NCBI RefSeq assembly: GCF_008692035.1
Contig: NZ_VTFG01000001.1
Location: 1-64,000 of the forward strand
Length of the DNA stretch: 64,000 nucleotides
From: Pseudomonas marginalis
GTDB lineage: Bacteria; Pseudomonadota; Gammaproteobacteria; Pseudomonadales; Pseudomonadaceae
Direction: 5' to 3'
Below are positions 47,130-56,793 of the stretch, in pieces; the stretch's first letter is position 1; the number at the start of each line of letters is the position of its first letter. Under the pieces are notes generated by a model. It saw only the letters and a list, made by a program, of their open reading frames with translations, did not search any database and was not told the origin of the DNA. The position numbers were made by a program, and so were the translations under genes.

Positions 47130-47735
47130 CTATGCTCCCGCTAAAACGCTCAGCCAGGCGGAGCCGAACAACAGCAACGCCATACCTTGGTTAAAACGCT
47201 GCATGGCCTTGGTCGAGCGAAACACCCGGCTCGACCCCACCCCCAGCAACGCCCACGCCCCCAGGCACGGCAACGAAATCATAAAAAACGCCAACGACAG
47301 GTACAGCACATGGCTCTGGCGCGCCTCACCGTTGTCGGCAAACACACTGACCACCGCCAGCGCCATCATCCAGGTCTTGGGGTTGACCAATTGCAGGCTG
47401 GCGGCGCCGGCCAGGCCCAGGCGTTTTTGCGGGGTGTTCGGGTCGATGGCTTCGGCCGGCGCGCGGAAGATCTGCCATGCCAGATAGCTGAGCCAGGCCA
47501 CGCCCACCCATTGCATCGCGGCCTGCACCCTGGGCAATTGCGCCAGCGACTGGCCCACGCCCGAGCCCACCAGCAACACAATTCCCGCAGCCCCCAGACA
47601 GGCACCCAATACGATAGGCAGTGCAGCCTTGAGCCCATAACGCGCGCTGTTGCTCAGCACCAGGATGTTGGTGGGGCCGGGGGTGATGGAGGCAACGAAG
47701 GCAAATAACAGGAAGGGCAGTAACGGGGAGGACAT
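47130..47735 (-). CDS. LysE/RhtB-family amino-acid exporter
   Basis: The 201-residue inner-membrane protein has about six hydrophobic segments and the LysE signature near the start (FVASITPGPTNILVLSNSARYGLKAALPIVLGA in pieces), where PGP is conserved. It also has NPKTWMMALAVVSVF. Such proteins export amino acids or related compounds. GGAG lies before the ATG at 47735. It follows the AraC gene by 22 bases on the same strand, so the regulator probably controls it. Confidence 0.86.
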   Translation of the reverse strand: MSSPLLPFLLFAFVASITPGPTNILVLSNSARYGLKAALPIVLGACLGAAGIVLLVGSGVGQSLAQLPRVQAAMQWVGVAWLSYLAWQIFRAPAEAIDPNTPQKRLGLAGAASLQLVNPKTWMMALAVVSVFADNGEARQSHVLYLSLAFFMISLPCLGAWALLGVGSSRVFRSTKAMQRFNQGMALLLFGSAWLSVLAGA

Positions 47736-47757
47736 GCTGGGGACTCCAGTGAATCGT

Positions 47758-48627
47758 TCAGTGGCGTCCATCCTCACAAGCCTGTGCGTTACTGTCTGGA
47801 AGATTTGAGCAGCGCTTGCGGTACGCGGCCGGTGTCAAGCCGTAGGCGCGCACGAACCAGCGGCCCAGGTGACTTTGATCGGCAAAGCCCAGGGCAATCG
47901 CCATATCCGCCGGTTGCTCGCCCTTGGCCAACAAATGCCGGGCACGGGCCAAGCGCAGTTGTACGAGGTAGGCATGCGGCGGCAGGCCGAAGGCGCTCTT
48001 GAACGCGCGGGTCAGGCGGAAGCGGTCGACGCCACAGGCTACGGCCAGTTCGTCCATGCCGACGTCTTGATGCAAGTGGGCATGCAGGTATTCGCGGGCC
48101 TTATGGGCGACCAGTGGCAAGCGTGGATCGTCACGGTAGCGCGCGCGCCACGCCAGGTGACCGGTGAGGCGCTCCAGCAATTGGTCCATGACACGCTGGC
48201 GCACGATGCGCAATTCACCGCTGTGCAGCGTCTGGAACGCCTGGCTGGTGGCGATGGCCAGGCGTGGATCGCTGGTCAAGGTCGTGGCGAAACCCAGTTG
48301 GCTGTTGAGCGGCGCTTCTTCGAACACCGCACTCACTTCCCGCGCCAGCCACTGCGGGTCGAGGTACAGCATGTGGTAGGTAAAGCCGTCCGGCGTGGGC
48401 GCGTCACCGTCATGCAATTCACCGGGCTCCACCAGGAACACCTGGCCGGGCACGCTGTTGTGCCGGGTGCGGCGGCAGTTGAACTGCTGCACGCCTTGTT
48501 CGGTGACGCCGACCAGATAGCTGTCATGCCAGTGGGGGTCGTAGGCGTGGCCCTCGAAATGCGCGCGCAGGGTCTCGATGCCGGTGTCGGCGTCCTGGGA
48601 CAGATCGATCCAATTATGCGCAGCCAT
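47758..48627 (-). CDS. AraC-family regulator
   Basis: The 289-residue regulator has an N-terminal cupin-like AraC-binding domain (FEGHAYDPHWHDSYLVGVTEQGVQQF in pieces, VEPGELHDGDAP). A C-terminal double helix-turn-helix follows (DELAVACGVDRFRLTRAFKSAFGLPPHAYLVQLRL in pieces, IALGFADQSHLGRWFVRAYGLTPAAYRK). This is the type that senses an amino acid or similar ligand and controls a neighbouring LysE exporter, here 22 bases downstream. Confidence 0.85.
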   Translation of the reverse strand: MAAHNWIDLSQDADTGIETLRAHFEGHAYDPHWHDSYLVGVTEQGVQQFNCRRTRHNSVPGQVFLVEPGELHDGDAPTPDGFTYHMLYLDPQWLAREVSAVFEEAPLNSQLGFATTLTSDPRLAIATSQAFQTLHSGELRIVRQRVMDQLLERLTGHLAWRARYRDDPRLPLVAHKAREYLHAHLHQDVGMDELAVACGVDRFRLTRAFKSAFGLPPHAYLVQLRLARARHLLAKGEQPADMAIALGFADQSHLGRWFVRAYGLTPAAYRKRCSNLPDSNAQACEDGRH

Positions 48628-48699
48628 GAAACACCGGGACGGAATGTGTAAGGGTATTAGCGCCCACCGACACCTGAGCGTCTAGAAGGTTTGTGCAGC

Positions 48700-49341
48700 C
48701 TAGCCGAACAGCCCGGCGGCGATGTTGATCGAGAACCCCAGGATCGCCGTATTGAACAAAAAGCCGATCAGCGACTGCCCCAGCACCACCTTGCGCATGC
48801 CGCGGGTGGCGACGCCGACGTCAGAGGTTTGCACCGCCACGCCGATGGTGAAGGAGAAATACAGGAAGTCCCAGTAGTTCGGCGTCAACAGCCCTTCGGC
48901 AAACCGCAACGCCGGCTCCTTGCCATTCCAGGTGTAATACAGGCGGGCGTAATGCACGCTGAAAATCACCCCGATCAACAGCCATGAACCGATCACCGTC
49001 AGCCCGGTAAACCCGTAGTGCAGCAGGCGCTCGGACGTGGCCAGGTCTTTGCTGCCCACCAGTTCGAAGGTGATGGTGGCCAGGCTCGCGATGGCGGCGA
49101 TGCACACGGTGAACAGCACCAGCCCGGCGTTTTCGTCCTCGATTTCGGCGATACGCTTCACATCGTCGGCCTTGGCACGGCTGGTCAGCCACAGCATCAG
49201 CACCAGGTAGGTCCAGACCCCGGCGTTCCAGCCGATGAGGATTTTGCTGGCGAGGGTGTCGGCCGGCGCCAGGATGCCGACGGCAAGGCCGAGCACAGCG
49301 GCGGCGGAGAGGCGAGGGTGGGTACGGGCTAGAAAGGGCAT
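48700..49341 (-). CDS. DUF1345 family membrane protein
   Basis: The 213-residue integral membrane protein has about five hydrophobic helices. DUF1345 features are [19 protein letters not shown] near the start, [14 protein letters not shown] in the middle, and [22 protein letters not shown] before the last segments. Function is unknown. It stands alone between the AraC gene and the RND operon. Confidence 0.83.
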   Translation of the reverse strand: MPFLARTHPRLSAAAVLGLAVGILAPADTLASKILIGWNAGVWTYLVLMLWLTSRAKADDVKRIAEIEDENAGLVLFTVCIAAIASLATITFELVGSKDLATSERLLHYGFTGLTVIGSWLLIGVIFSVHYARLYYTWNGKEPALRFAEGLLTPNYWDFLYFSFTIGVAVQTSDVGVATRGMRKVVLGQSLIGFLFNTAILGFSINIAAGLFG

Positions 49342-49388
49342 GGCAGCTCACAGATGGTTACCTGTGAGCACCTTAGCGCATTTTTGTT

Positions 49389-49408
49389 GTGGCAAGCGGG
49401 CTTGCCAC
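49389..49408. repeat. Single REP-like hairpin
   Basis: gtggcaag and cttgccac pair perfectly around cggg. The core resembles the REP arms elsewhere in the window. It lies between the DUF1345 gene and the end of the RND permease gene. Confidence 0.5.
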
Positions 49409-49432
49409 CGTTACAGTGTCCCCCCAAAAGCC

Positions 49433-52400
49433 TTAGCGCTTTTTGCGCACCAGCTTCATGACCACCACAAAGAACACCGGCACAAACACCACCGCCAGGG
49501 TCGCGGTGATCATCCCGCCGATGACCCCGGTACCAATCGCCTGCTGGCTCGCCGAACTGGCACCGGTGGCAATCGCCAAGGGCACCACGCCGAGGATAAA
49601 CGCCAGCGAGGTCATGATGATCGGGCGCAACCGGAGTCGTGCGGCTTTCAGGGTGGCGTCGATCAGGTCTTCGCCCTGGTCATACAGGTCCTTGGCGAAC
49701 TCGATGATCAGGATCGCGTTCTTCGCCGACAAGCCGATGATAGTGATCAGGCCGACCTTGAAAAACACATCGTTGGGCATGCCCCGCAAAGTCACCGCCA
49801 GCACTGCGCCGAGCACGCCCAGCGGCACCACCAGCAACACCGACGTCGGGATCGACCAGCTTTCATACAGCGCCGCCAGGCACAGGAACACGATCAGCAG
49901 CGACAGGCCCAACAGGATTGGGGCCTGGGAGCCGGACAAACGTTCCTGCAACGACAACCCGGTCCACTCCTGGCCCAGGCCTGCCGGCAATTGGCTGACC
50001 AGGCGCTGGATTTCCTCCATCGCCTCGCCGGTGCTGTGGCCGGGTGCGGCCTCGCCGGAAATGGCGATGGCAGGGTAGCCGTTATAGCGCGTCAGTTGCG
50101 CCGGGCCCTGGGTCCATTTGGCTTCGACAAACGCCGACAGCGGTACCATCTTTCCATCCTTGTTGCGCACGTGGATCTTCATCAAATCCGCCACCTGGCT
50201 GCGCTGGTCGCCTTCGGCCTGTACCACCACGCGCTGCATGCGGCCCTGGTTAGGGAAGTCGTTGACATAGGCTGAACCGATGGCCGAAGACAGCACATTG
50301 CCCACATCCGCAAACGAGACGCCCAGCGCGTTGGCCTGCTTGCGGTCGACTTCCAGCTGCACTTGCGGCGCCTCGGCCAGGGCGCTTTCGCGCACGTTGG
50401 CCAGGATCGGGCTTTTTCCGGCGGCGTCGAGCAATTCGGTACGCGCCGCCATCAAGGCTGCATGGCCTACACCGCCGCGGTCCTGCAAGCGGAACTCGAA
50501 ACCGCTGGAGGTGCCCAGGCCGTCCACCGGGGGCGGCAGGATTGCATAGGCAATCGCGTCCTTGAGTTCGCTGAAGGCCATGTTGGCGCGGTCGGCAATC
50601 GAGGCGGCGGAGTCATCGCTGCCGCGTTCCGACCAGTCCTTGAGCGTAGTAAACGCCAGCGCGGCGTTTTGCCCGGAGCCGGAGAAGCTGAAGCCCATGA
50701 TCATGGTGGTGTCACCCACCCCTGGCTCCCCGGCGTTAAGCGCTTCGATCTGTTCGGCCACCTGCACCGTGCGGTTCTTGCTCGCGCCGGGCGGCAGCTG
50801 GATGTCGGTGATGGTGTAGCCCTGGTCTTCCACCGGCAGGAACGAGGAGGGCAGGCGGCTGAACATCAGCCCCAGGCCCACCAGCAGCACCAGGTAGATC
50901 AGCAGGTAACGGCCGCTGCGCTTGAGGGCATAGGCGACCCAGCCTTCGTAACGGTCGGTGAGTTGCTCGAAGCGCTTGTTGAACCAGCCGAAGAACCCGC
51001 CCTTGGCATGGTGCTCGCCCTTGGCAATCGGCTTGAGCAGCGTGGCGCACAGGGCTGGGGTCAAGGTCAGGGCGAGGAAGGCCGAGAACAGGATCGAGGT
51101 GGCCATCGACAGCGAGAACTGCTGGTAGATCACCCCCACCGAGCCGGCCATGAACGCCATCGGCAGGAACACCGCGACCAGCACCAGGGTAATGCCGACG
51201 ATGGCGCCGGTGATCTGGCCCATGGCTTTTTTCGTCGCCTCCTTGGGCGACAGGCCCTCGGTGGCCATGATCCGCTCGACGTTCTCCACCACCACGATGG
51301 CGTCATCCACCAGGATGCCGATGGCCAGCACCATGCCGAACATGGTCAGCACGTTGATCGAGAAGCCCAGCAACAGCATGGTGGCGAAGGTGCCCATCAG
51401 CGCGATCGGCACCACCAGCGTCGGGATCAGGGTGTAGCGCACGTTCTGCAGGAACAGGAACATCACCGCGAACACCAGGGCCATGGCTTCGAGCAGGGTG
51501 TAGACCACCTTGGTGATCGAGACCTTGACGAACGGCGAGGTGTCGTACGGGATCTTGTACTCCACATTGGCCGGGAAATAGCGCGACAGCTCGTCCATCT
51601 TCGCCCGCACCAGGGTCGCGGTGTTCAGCGCATTGGCCCCGGGCGCCAGTTGCACGCTGACGGCGGTGGACGGCTTGCCGTTCAGGCGCGTGGAAAACTG
51701 GTATTCCTGACTGCCCACTTCTACCCGCGCCACATCGCCGATGCGCACGGTGGAGCCGTCCGGGTTGGCCTTGAACACGATATCGGCGAATTCCGCCGGC
51801 GTGGACAGCTGGCCCTTGACCAGGATCGCGGCGGTGATTTCCTGGGTCCTGGTACCCGGCAAGTCACCGATGCTGCCGGCCGAGACCTGGGCGTTCTGTG
51901 CGCTGATCGCGGCATTCACGTCGGCCGGCGTGAGGTTGAAGCCGATCAGTTTCTGCGGGTCGATCCAGATGCGCATGGCGCGTTCGGCACCGTACAGCTG
52001 GGCCTTGCCGACCCCGTCCAGGCGCTTGAGCTCGTTCATCACGTTGCGCGCCAGGTAATCGCTGAGCGCCACATCGTCGAGCTTGCCGTCGTTGGAGGTG
52101 AGGGTCACCAGCAGCAGGAAACCGGCGGAGACTTTCTCCACCTGCAAACCCTGCTGGGTCACGGCCTGGGGCAGGCGCGGCTCCACCGCCTTGAGGCGGT
52201 TTTGCACATCGACCTGGGCCATTTCCGGGTTGGTGCCGGGCTGGAACGTGGCAGTAATCGTTGCCGAGCCGAGGCTGCTCTGGGATTCGAAATACAGCAG
52301 GTGATCGGCGCCGTTGAGCTCCTGCTCGATCAGGCTGACCACGCTTTCATCCAGGGTCTGGGCCGAGGCGCCCGGGTACACCGCGTAGATTTCCACCTTC

Positions 52401-52522
52401 GGCGGCGCGACGTTGGGGTACTGGGCCACCGGCAACTGCGGGATGGCCAGCAAGCCGGCCAGCAGGATAAACAGGGCGACCACCCAGGCGAAGATCGGGC
52501 GGTCAATAAAGAACTGCGGCAT
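49433..52522 (-). CDS. RND multidrug efflux permease (MexY/AcrB-like, HAE1)
   Basis: The 1029-residue inner-membrane proton/drug antiporter has 12 membrane segments and two large periplasmic loops. Segment 4 carries the proton-relay aspartates in GMVLAIGILVDDAIVVVENVER. Other family blocks are FFIDRPIFAWV, GYNIPYDTS-like YKIPYDTSPFVK, GFFGWFNKRF, SGFEFRLQDRGGVGH and GLSAKNAILIIEFAKDLY. By eye it is closest to MexY/AdeB. It follows the fusion-protein gene by 12 bases. No outer-membrane channel gene is adjacent, so it may borrow OprM as MexXY does. ATG at 52522 has AAGGA; a TTG two codons earlier is possible. Confidence 0.88.
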   Translation of the reverse strand: MPQFFIDRPIFAWVVALFILLAGLLAIPQLPVAQYPNVAPPKVEIYAVYPGASAQTLDESVVSLIEQELNGADHLLYFESQSSLGSATITATFQPGTNPEMAQVDVQNRLKAVEPRLPQAVTQQGLQVEKVSAGFLLLVTLTSNDGKLDDVALSDYLARNVMNELKRLDGVGKAQLYGAERAMRIWIDPQKLIGFNLTPADVNAAISAQNAQVSAGSIGDLPGTRTQEITAAILVKGQLSTPAEFADIVFKANPDGSTVRIGDVARVEVGSQEYQFSTRLNGKPSTAVSVQLAPGANALNTATLVRAKMDELSRYFPANVEYKIPYDTSPFVKVSITKVVYTLLEAMALVFAVMFLFLQNVRYTLIPTLVVPIALMGTFATMLLLGFSINVLTMFGMVLAIGILVDDAIVVVENVERIMATEGLSPKEATKKAMGQITGAIVGITLVLVAVFLPMAFMAGSVGVIYQQFSLSMATSILFSAFLALTLTPALCATLLKPIAKGEHHAKGGFFGWFNKRFEQLTDRYEGWVAYALKRSGRYLLIYLVLLVGLGLMFSRLPSSFLPVEDQGYTITDIQLPPGASKNRTVQVAEQIEALNAGEPGVGDTTMIMGFSFSGSGQNAALAFTTLKDWSERGSDDSAASIADRANMAFSELKDAIAYAILPPPVDGLGTSSGFEFRLQDRGGVGHAALMAARTELLDAAGKSPILANVRESALAEAPQVQLEVDRKQANALGVSFADVGNVLSSAIGSAYVNDFPNQGRMQRVVVQAEGDQRSQVADLMKIHVRNKDGKMVPLSAFVEAKWTQGPAQLTRYNGYPAIAISGEAAPGHSTGEAMEEIQRLVSQLPAGLGQEWTGLSLQERLSGSQAPILLGLSLLIVFLCLAALYESWSIPTSVLLVVPLGVLGAVLAVTLRGMPNDVFFKVGLITIIGLSAKNAILIIEFAKDLYDQGEDLIDATLKAARLRLRPIIMTSLAFILGVVPLAIATGASSASQQAIGTGVIGGMITATLAVVFVPVFFVVVMKLVRKKR

Positions 52523-52534
52523 TGTCAAAGATCC

Positions 52535-53692
52535 TTATTGGCCGGAAGCCTGGGCAACGGGTGTGGGGCTGTCATCGACCTCGACTTTTTCACCGGGGCG
52601 CGCGTGCTGCAGGCCTTCGACGACGATACGGTCGCCGGGCTTGAGGCCATGGCTGACCACCCAGCGGTCAGCGATCACCGCACCCAGTTCCACCGGCTGC
52701 TGGCTGACGGTCTGCTCGGCGTCGAGCAGCAGCACCATGGGGATGCCGGCGCTGTCGCGGGTGATGGCGCGTTGCGGCACGCTGATGCCCTGTTTGTCGA
52801 CGGCCTGCTCCAGGCGGACCCGTACGAAGCTGCCGGGCAACAGGTCGAGGTCCGGGTTGGGGAACTCGCTGCGCAGGATGATCTGCCCGGTGCCCGGGTC
52901 GACGCTGATCTCGGCGAACAGCAACTTGCCCGGCAGCGGGTAGAGGCTGCCATCGTCCTGGATCAACGTGGCCTTGGCCTGGTCCTGGCCTACCTGCTTC
53001 AAGCTGCCGGCGCGGAAGGCGCGGCGCAGGTCGTTGAGCTCGCGGGTGGACTGGGTGAGGTCGGCGTGGATCGGGTCCAGTTGCTGGATGATCGCCAGGG
53101 GCGTGGCTTCGTTCTGGCCCACCAGTGCCCCTTCGGTCACCAGGGCGCGGCCGATGCGCCCGGAAATCGGCGCGGTCACGGTGGCGTAGCCCAGGTTCAA
53201 CCTGGCGCGCTCGACGGCGGCCTTGTTGGCGGCGACTTCGGCGTTGGTCTGGCGCAGGTTGGCGCGGGCGTTGTCGTAGTCCTGGCCGCTGATGGCATTG
53301 CCTTCCACCAGTTGGCTGTAGCGCTGCTCCTGCAGGCGCGCCTGGAACGCATTGGCCTCGGCCTTGCTCAGGTTGGCCTGGGCGCTGTCCAGGTCAGCCT
53401 TGAACGGTGCCGGATCGATGCGAAACAACACGTCGCCCTGTTTGACGTCATGGCCTTCCTTGAACACCCGTTGCATCACCACCCCGGCCACCCGTGCGCG
53501 CACTTCGGCGATGCGTGGCGCGGCGATGCGTCCGCTCAATTCGCTGGTGATGGAGAGGGGCTTGGCCTCAAGGGTTTCGATGCGCACTTTGGCCAGGGGC
53601 ATTGGCGGCGCTTCGTCGGCCGATTGGTCACAGGCACTCAGGGCCAGCGTCAGGGCCAACAGGCAGAATGGCGCAAACAGATTCTTCGACAT
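52535..53692 (-). CDS. RND efflux periplasmic adaptor (MexX/AcrA-like)
   Basis: The 385-residue membrane fusion protein has a lipoprotein signal (LALSAC). The lipoyl half-domains (SGRIAAPRIAEVRARVAGVV, TVTAPISGRIGRALVTEG) flank an alpha-helical hairpin (LDSAQANLSKAEANAFQARLQEQ in pieces). A beta-barrel and membrane-proximal domain follow. It bridges the permease and the outer-membrane channel. It is the first gene of the pump operon and is divergent from an OmpR-type regulator gene, 171 bases away, which likely controls it. Confidence 0.87.
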   Translation of the reverse strand: MSKNLFAPFCLLALTLALSACDQSADEAPPMPLAKVRIETLEAKPLSITSELSGRIAAPRIAEVRARVAGVVMQRVFKEGHDVKQGDVLFRIDPAPFKADLDSAQANLSKAEANAFQARLQEQRYSQLVEGNAISGQDYDNARANLRQTNAEVAANKAAVERARLNLGYATVTAPISGRIGRALVTEGALVGQNEATPLAIIQQLDPIHADLTQSTRELNDLRRAFRAGSLKQVGQDQAKATLIQDDGSLYPLPGKLLFAEISVDPGTGQIILRSEFPNPDLDLLPGSFVRVRLEQAVDKQGISVPQRAITRDSAGIPMVLLLDAEQTVSQQPVELGAVIADRWVVSHGLKPGDRIVVEGLQHARPGEKVEVDDSPTPVAQASGQ

Positions 53693-53863
53693 GCTCTTAT
53701 CCCAATATTGACTGGCGCATCCTAAGGGCACCTGCGCCGTGGTGCTGTGAAGCTGTGTAGGTCGTCTGTGAAGAAATGTAAGGTGCGGCGCGCGGGGCGC
53801 CGAGGGCGTATATCCTTGCACAATCCTGCAACACACCAACAAACCGCATTATTTGGAAACACC

Positions 53864-54565
53864 ATGCCCAACATCCTCCTGGTGGAAGACGACGCCGCAC
53901 TCTCCGAGCTGATTGCCAGCTACCTGGAACGCAATGGCTACCACGTCAGTGTGCTCAGCCGTGGCGACCACGTCCGCGAGCGCGCGCGCCTCGACCCGCC
54001 GGACCTGGTGATCCTCGACCTGATGCTGCCCGGCCTCGACGGCCTGCAAGTGTGCCGCCTGCTGCGCGCCGACTCGGCGGGCCTGCCGATCCTGATGCTC
54101 ACCGCCCGCGACGACAGCCACGACCAGGTGCTGGGCCTGGAAATGGGCGCCGACGACTACGTGACCAAACCCTGCGAGCCGCGTGTGCTGCTGGCGCGGG
54201 TGCGCACCTTGCTGCGGCGCAGCAGCCTGTCCGAGCCCCAGGTGGCCAACGACCAGATCCTGATGGGCAACCTGTGCATCGACCTGTCGGAGCGCACCGT
54301 GACCTGGCGCGAGCAGGCGGTGGAGTTGTCCAGCGGCGAATACAACCTGCTGGTGGTACTGGCCCGGCACGCGGGCGAGGTGCTCAGCCGCGACCAGATC
54401 CTGCAACGCCTGCGCGGTATCGAGTTCAACGGCACCGACCGTTCGGTGGACGTGGCCATTTCCAAGCTGCGCCGCAAGTTCGACGACCACGCCGGTGAAG
54501 CGCGCAAGATCAAGACCGTATGGGGCAAAGGCTACCTGTTCAGCCGTTCCGAGTGGGAATGCTGA
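53864..54565 (+). CDS. OmpR-family response regulator
   Basis: The 233-residue regulator has a receiver domain with the acidic pair at residues 8-10, phospho-acceptor Asp52 (VILDLMLPGLDG) and conserved Lys in YVTKPCEP. An OmpR winged helix follows (LSSGEYNLLVVLARHAGEVLSRDQIL in pieces, RSVDVAISKLRRKF, KTVWGKGYLF). It is divergent from the RND pump and three bases upstream of its kinase. Similar arrangements (ParRS, AdeRS) switch on related pumps in response to drugs or peptides. Confidence 0.88.
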   Translation: MPNILLVEDDAALSELIASYLERNGYHVSVLSRGDHVRERARLDPPDLVILDLMLPGLDGLQVCRLLRADSAGLPILMLTARDDSHDQVLGLEMGADDYVTKPCEPRVLLARVRTLLRRSSLSEPQVANDQILMGNLCIDLSERTVTWREQAVELSSGEYNLLVVLARHAGEVLSRDQILQRLRGIEFNGTDRSVDVAISKLRRKFDDHAGEARKIKTVWGKGYLFSRSEWEC

Positions 54566-54568
54566 CCG

Positions 54569-55873
54569 ATGTTTCGTGTACTGCTACGCCTTTACCTGAT
54601 CACCATCATTACCTACAGCGCGGCGATCTTCCTGATTCCCAAGCTGGTGATCCAACTGTTCGAGCACCGTTACCTGGACTACAACGTCGAGCAGTCCCGA
54701 GGCATGCAGAAGCTGATCGTCAAGCAGTACCTGCGCGCGCCGGTGGAGCGCTGGTCCCAGGTGACCGAGCAACTGGGACGTGACTTCGCCCCCCTCAAAG
54801 TGCAATTGCTGTTGCGCCAGGACGCCAGCTACACCACGCAGGAAGCCAAACTGCTGGAGCAGGGCAACCCCGTGATTCACCTGGGGGAGTTCGGCTGGAT
54901 GGAGGACATCAGCTCGCCGCTCAACGAGCAGTTCGTGGTCAAGCTGACCATTCCGCCAGACCCGCTGGACATGAACCTGTTGTACTGGTCGATGAACGTG
55001 CTGATCGGTGCGGCGTTGCTGGCCTGCCTGCTGTTCTGGCTGCGTCCGCACTGGCGCGATCTCGAACGCCTGAAAAGCACCGCCACGCAACTGGGCAAAG
55101 GCAACCTGGCCGAGCGCACACACATCCCGGCCAGCTCCAATATCGGCAGCCTGGCAGCGGTGTTCGATACTATGGCCGACGACATCGAACACCTGCTCAA
55201 CCAACAGCGCGACCTGCTCAACGCGGTCTCCCACGAACTGCGCACGCCCCTTACGCGCCTGGATTTCGGCCTGGCCCTGGCGCTGTCGGAAGACTTGCCG
55301 GAGGCCAGTCGCCAGCGCTTGCATGGCCTGGTTGCGCATATTCGCGAGCTGGATGAATTGGTGCTGGAGTTGTTGTCCTACAGCCGCCTGCAAAACCCGG
55401 CGCAATTGCCCGAGCGTGTGGAGGTGGTGCTCGATGAGTTTATCGACAGCGTGCTCGGCAGTGTCGATGACGAACTGGAAAATCCCGAGATCGTCATCGA
55501 TGTAGCACTCGACTGCGCTGTGGAACGCTTCAGCCTCGACCCGCGCCTCACCGCCCGTGCCCTGCAGAACCTGCTGCGCAATGCCACGCGTTACTGCGAC
55601 AAGCGCATTCAGGTGGGCGTCAAGGTCTGCGCCAAAGGCTGTGAAATCTGGGTGGATGACGATGGCATCGGCATTCCGCTGGACCAGCGCGAGCGTATCT
55701 TCGAGCCTTTTTACCGTCTCGACCGCAGCCGCGACCGCGCCACCGGTGGCTTTGGCCTGGGCCTGGCCATCAGCCGGCGAGCCCTCGAGGCCCAAGGCGG
55801 CACCCTGACCGCACTGGCCTCGCCGTTGGGCGGCGCACGGTTCCGGGTGTGGTTGCCCACGGCTGCCGATTAG
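54569..55873 (+). CDS. Sensor histidine kinase (RstB/ParS-like)
   Basis: The 434-residue kinase has two membrane segments (about 7-27 and 138-159) around a small periplasmic sensor, then HAMP. The dimerisation domain has phospho-acceptor His222 (NAVSHELRTPLTRLD). The ATPase domain carries N box LLRNATRYC, G1 VDDDGIGIP and G2 GGFGLGLAIS. It pairs with the regulator directly upstream and probably controls the divergent RND pump. Confidence 0.88.
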   Translation: MFRVLLRLYLITIITYSAAIFLIPKLVIQLFEHRYLDYNVEQSRGMQKLIVKQYLRAPVERWSQVTEQLGRDFAPLKVQLLLRQDASYTTQEAKLLEQGNPVIHLGEFGWMEDISSPLNEQFVVKLTIPPDPLDMNLLYWSMNVLIGAALLACLLFWLRPHWRDLERLKSTATQLGKGNLAERTHIPASSNIGSLAAVFDTMADDIEHLLNQQRDLLNAVSHELRTPLTRLDFGLALALSEDLPEASRQRLHGLVAHIRELDELVLELLSYSRLQNPAQLPERVEVVLDEFIDSVLGSVDDELENPEIVIDVALDCAVERFSLDPRLTARALQNLLRNATRYCDKRIQVGVKVCAKGCEIWVDDDGIGIPLDQRERIFEPFYRLDRSRDRATGGFGLGLAISRRALEAQGGTLTALASPLGGARFRVWLPTAAD

Positions 55874-55931
55874 AAAATCTCCCGGGGAAGGCGCACACTG
55901 TGCCCCCGCTTTACCCGAGGAGAGATTGGCA

Positions 55932-56702
55932 ATGACTGGTGTCCACACGTCTGCTCAACGAGGTTTCTCTACCCAGGCCGCCACCTACGCCCAGGGCCGG
56001 CCGAATTATCCCAGGCAACTCACGGGCTGGCTCACGGATGTACTCGGCGTCGATGGGCACTCACGGGTGATCGACCTGGGCGCCGGCACCGGCAATTTCA
56101 CGCGCCTGCTCAGCACCCTGGCACCGACGTTGATCGCCGTCGAACCGGTGCAGGCCATGGGTGCGCAGTTGACCCGGCTGTTGCCGGACGTGCGCCTGGT
56201 CAACGGCACCGCCGAAGCCATCCCCCTGGAAACCGCCAGCGCCGACGCGGTGGTCTGCGCGCAAGCCTTTCACTGGTTCTCCACCCAGGCCGCGCTGGCG
56301 GAAATCCACCGCGTGCTCAAGCCCGAAGGGCGCCTCGGGCTGGTGTGGAATGTGCGCGATGAGTCGGTGGACTGGGTAGCGGCGATCACTGCGATCATTA
56401 CGCCCTACGAGGGTGACACCCCGCGTTTTCACTCCGGACGCTGGCGCGAAGCCTTCGACGGCAAGTACTTTTCCGACCCCGAAATGACCTGTTTCCCCTA
56501 TAGCCACGTCGGCAGCCCCCAGGAAGTGATCATGGATCGCTTCCTCTCCGTGAGCTTTATTGCTGCGTTGCCCGAGGCTGAAAAAGCCCTTGTGAGCGAG
56601 CAGTTGCGTGGCTTGATCGCCAGCCATCCGGCCCTGAAGGACCGCGACACGGTGGCGTTTCCTTATCAGACCCAGGCGTATGTCTGTCGTCGACTGCCAT
56701 AA
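55932..56702 (+). CDS. SAM-dependent methyltransferase, class I
   Basis: The 256-residue enzyme has motif I VIDLGAGTGNFTRLL and post-I VAVEP (here IAVEPVQAMG). Motif III-IV is TASADAVVCAQAFHWF, with VLKPEGRLGLVWNVRD after it. The AFHWF signature is typical of a UbiE-like/Methyltransf_11 subgroup of unknown substrates. GAGGAGAG lies nine bases before the ATG at 55932; a TTG two codons upstream is a weaker start. No partner genes point to a pathway. Confidence 0.83.
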   Translation: MTGVHTSAQRGFSTQAATYAQGRPNYPRQLTGWLTDVLGVDGHSRVIDLGAGTGNFTRLLSTLAPTLIAVEPVQAMGAQLTRLLPDVRLVNGTAEAIPLETASADAVVCAQAFHWFSTQAALAEIHRVLKPEGRLGLVWNVRDESVDWVAAITAIITPYEGDTPRFHSGRWREAFDGKYFSDPEMTCFPYSHVGSPQEVIMDRFLSVSFIAALPEAEKALVSEQLRGLIASHPALKDRDTVAFPYQTQAYVCRRLP

Positions 56703-56727
56703 AAGGCATAAAGTCAGATCATATTGA

Positions 56728-56743
56728 TATAAGTCGTTATAAG
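56728..56743 (+). promoter_or_regulatory. Direct repeat upstream of the TSUP exporter
   Basis: TATAAG occurs twice with four bases between (TATAAGTCGTTATAAG), one helical turn apart, 50 bases before the gene. It could be a regulator-binding or promoter element; no regulator can be named. Confidence 0.35.
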
Positions 56744-56793
56744 AAAAATCGCTATCCTGCGGCCAGAAATTTATAAGGCCGCGGGTAGCGTTG

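Noticed and set aside
50363..53725. Very long open frame (about 1120 codons) on the plus strand opposite the RND pump genes
   Set aside because: It is the complement of two clear RND genes, has low-complexity His/Gln/Arg/Gly-rich translation and no recognisable domain. High G+C makes such antisense frames common.
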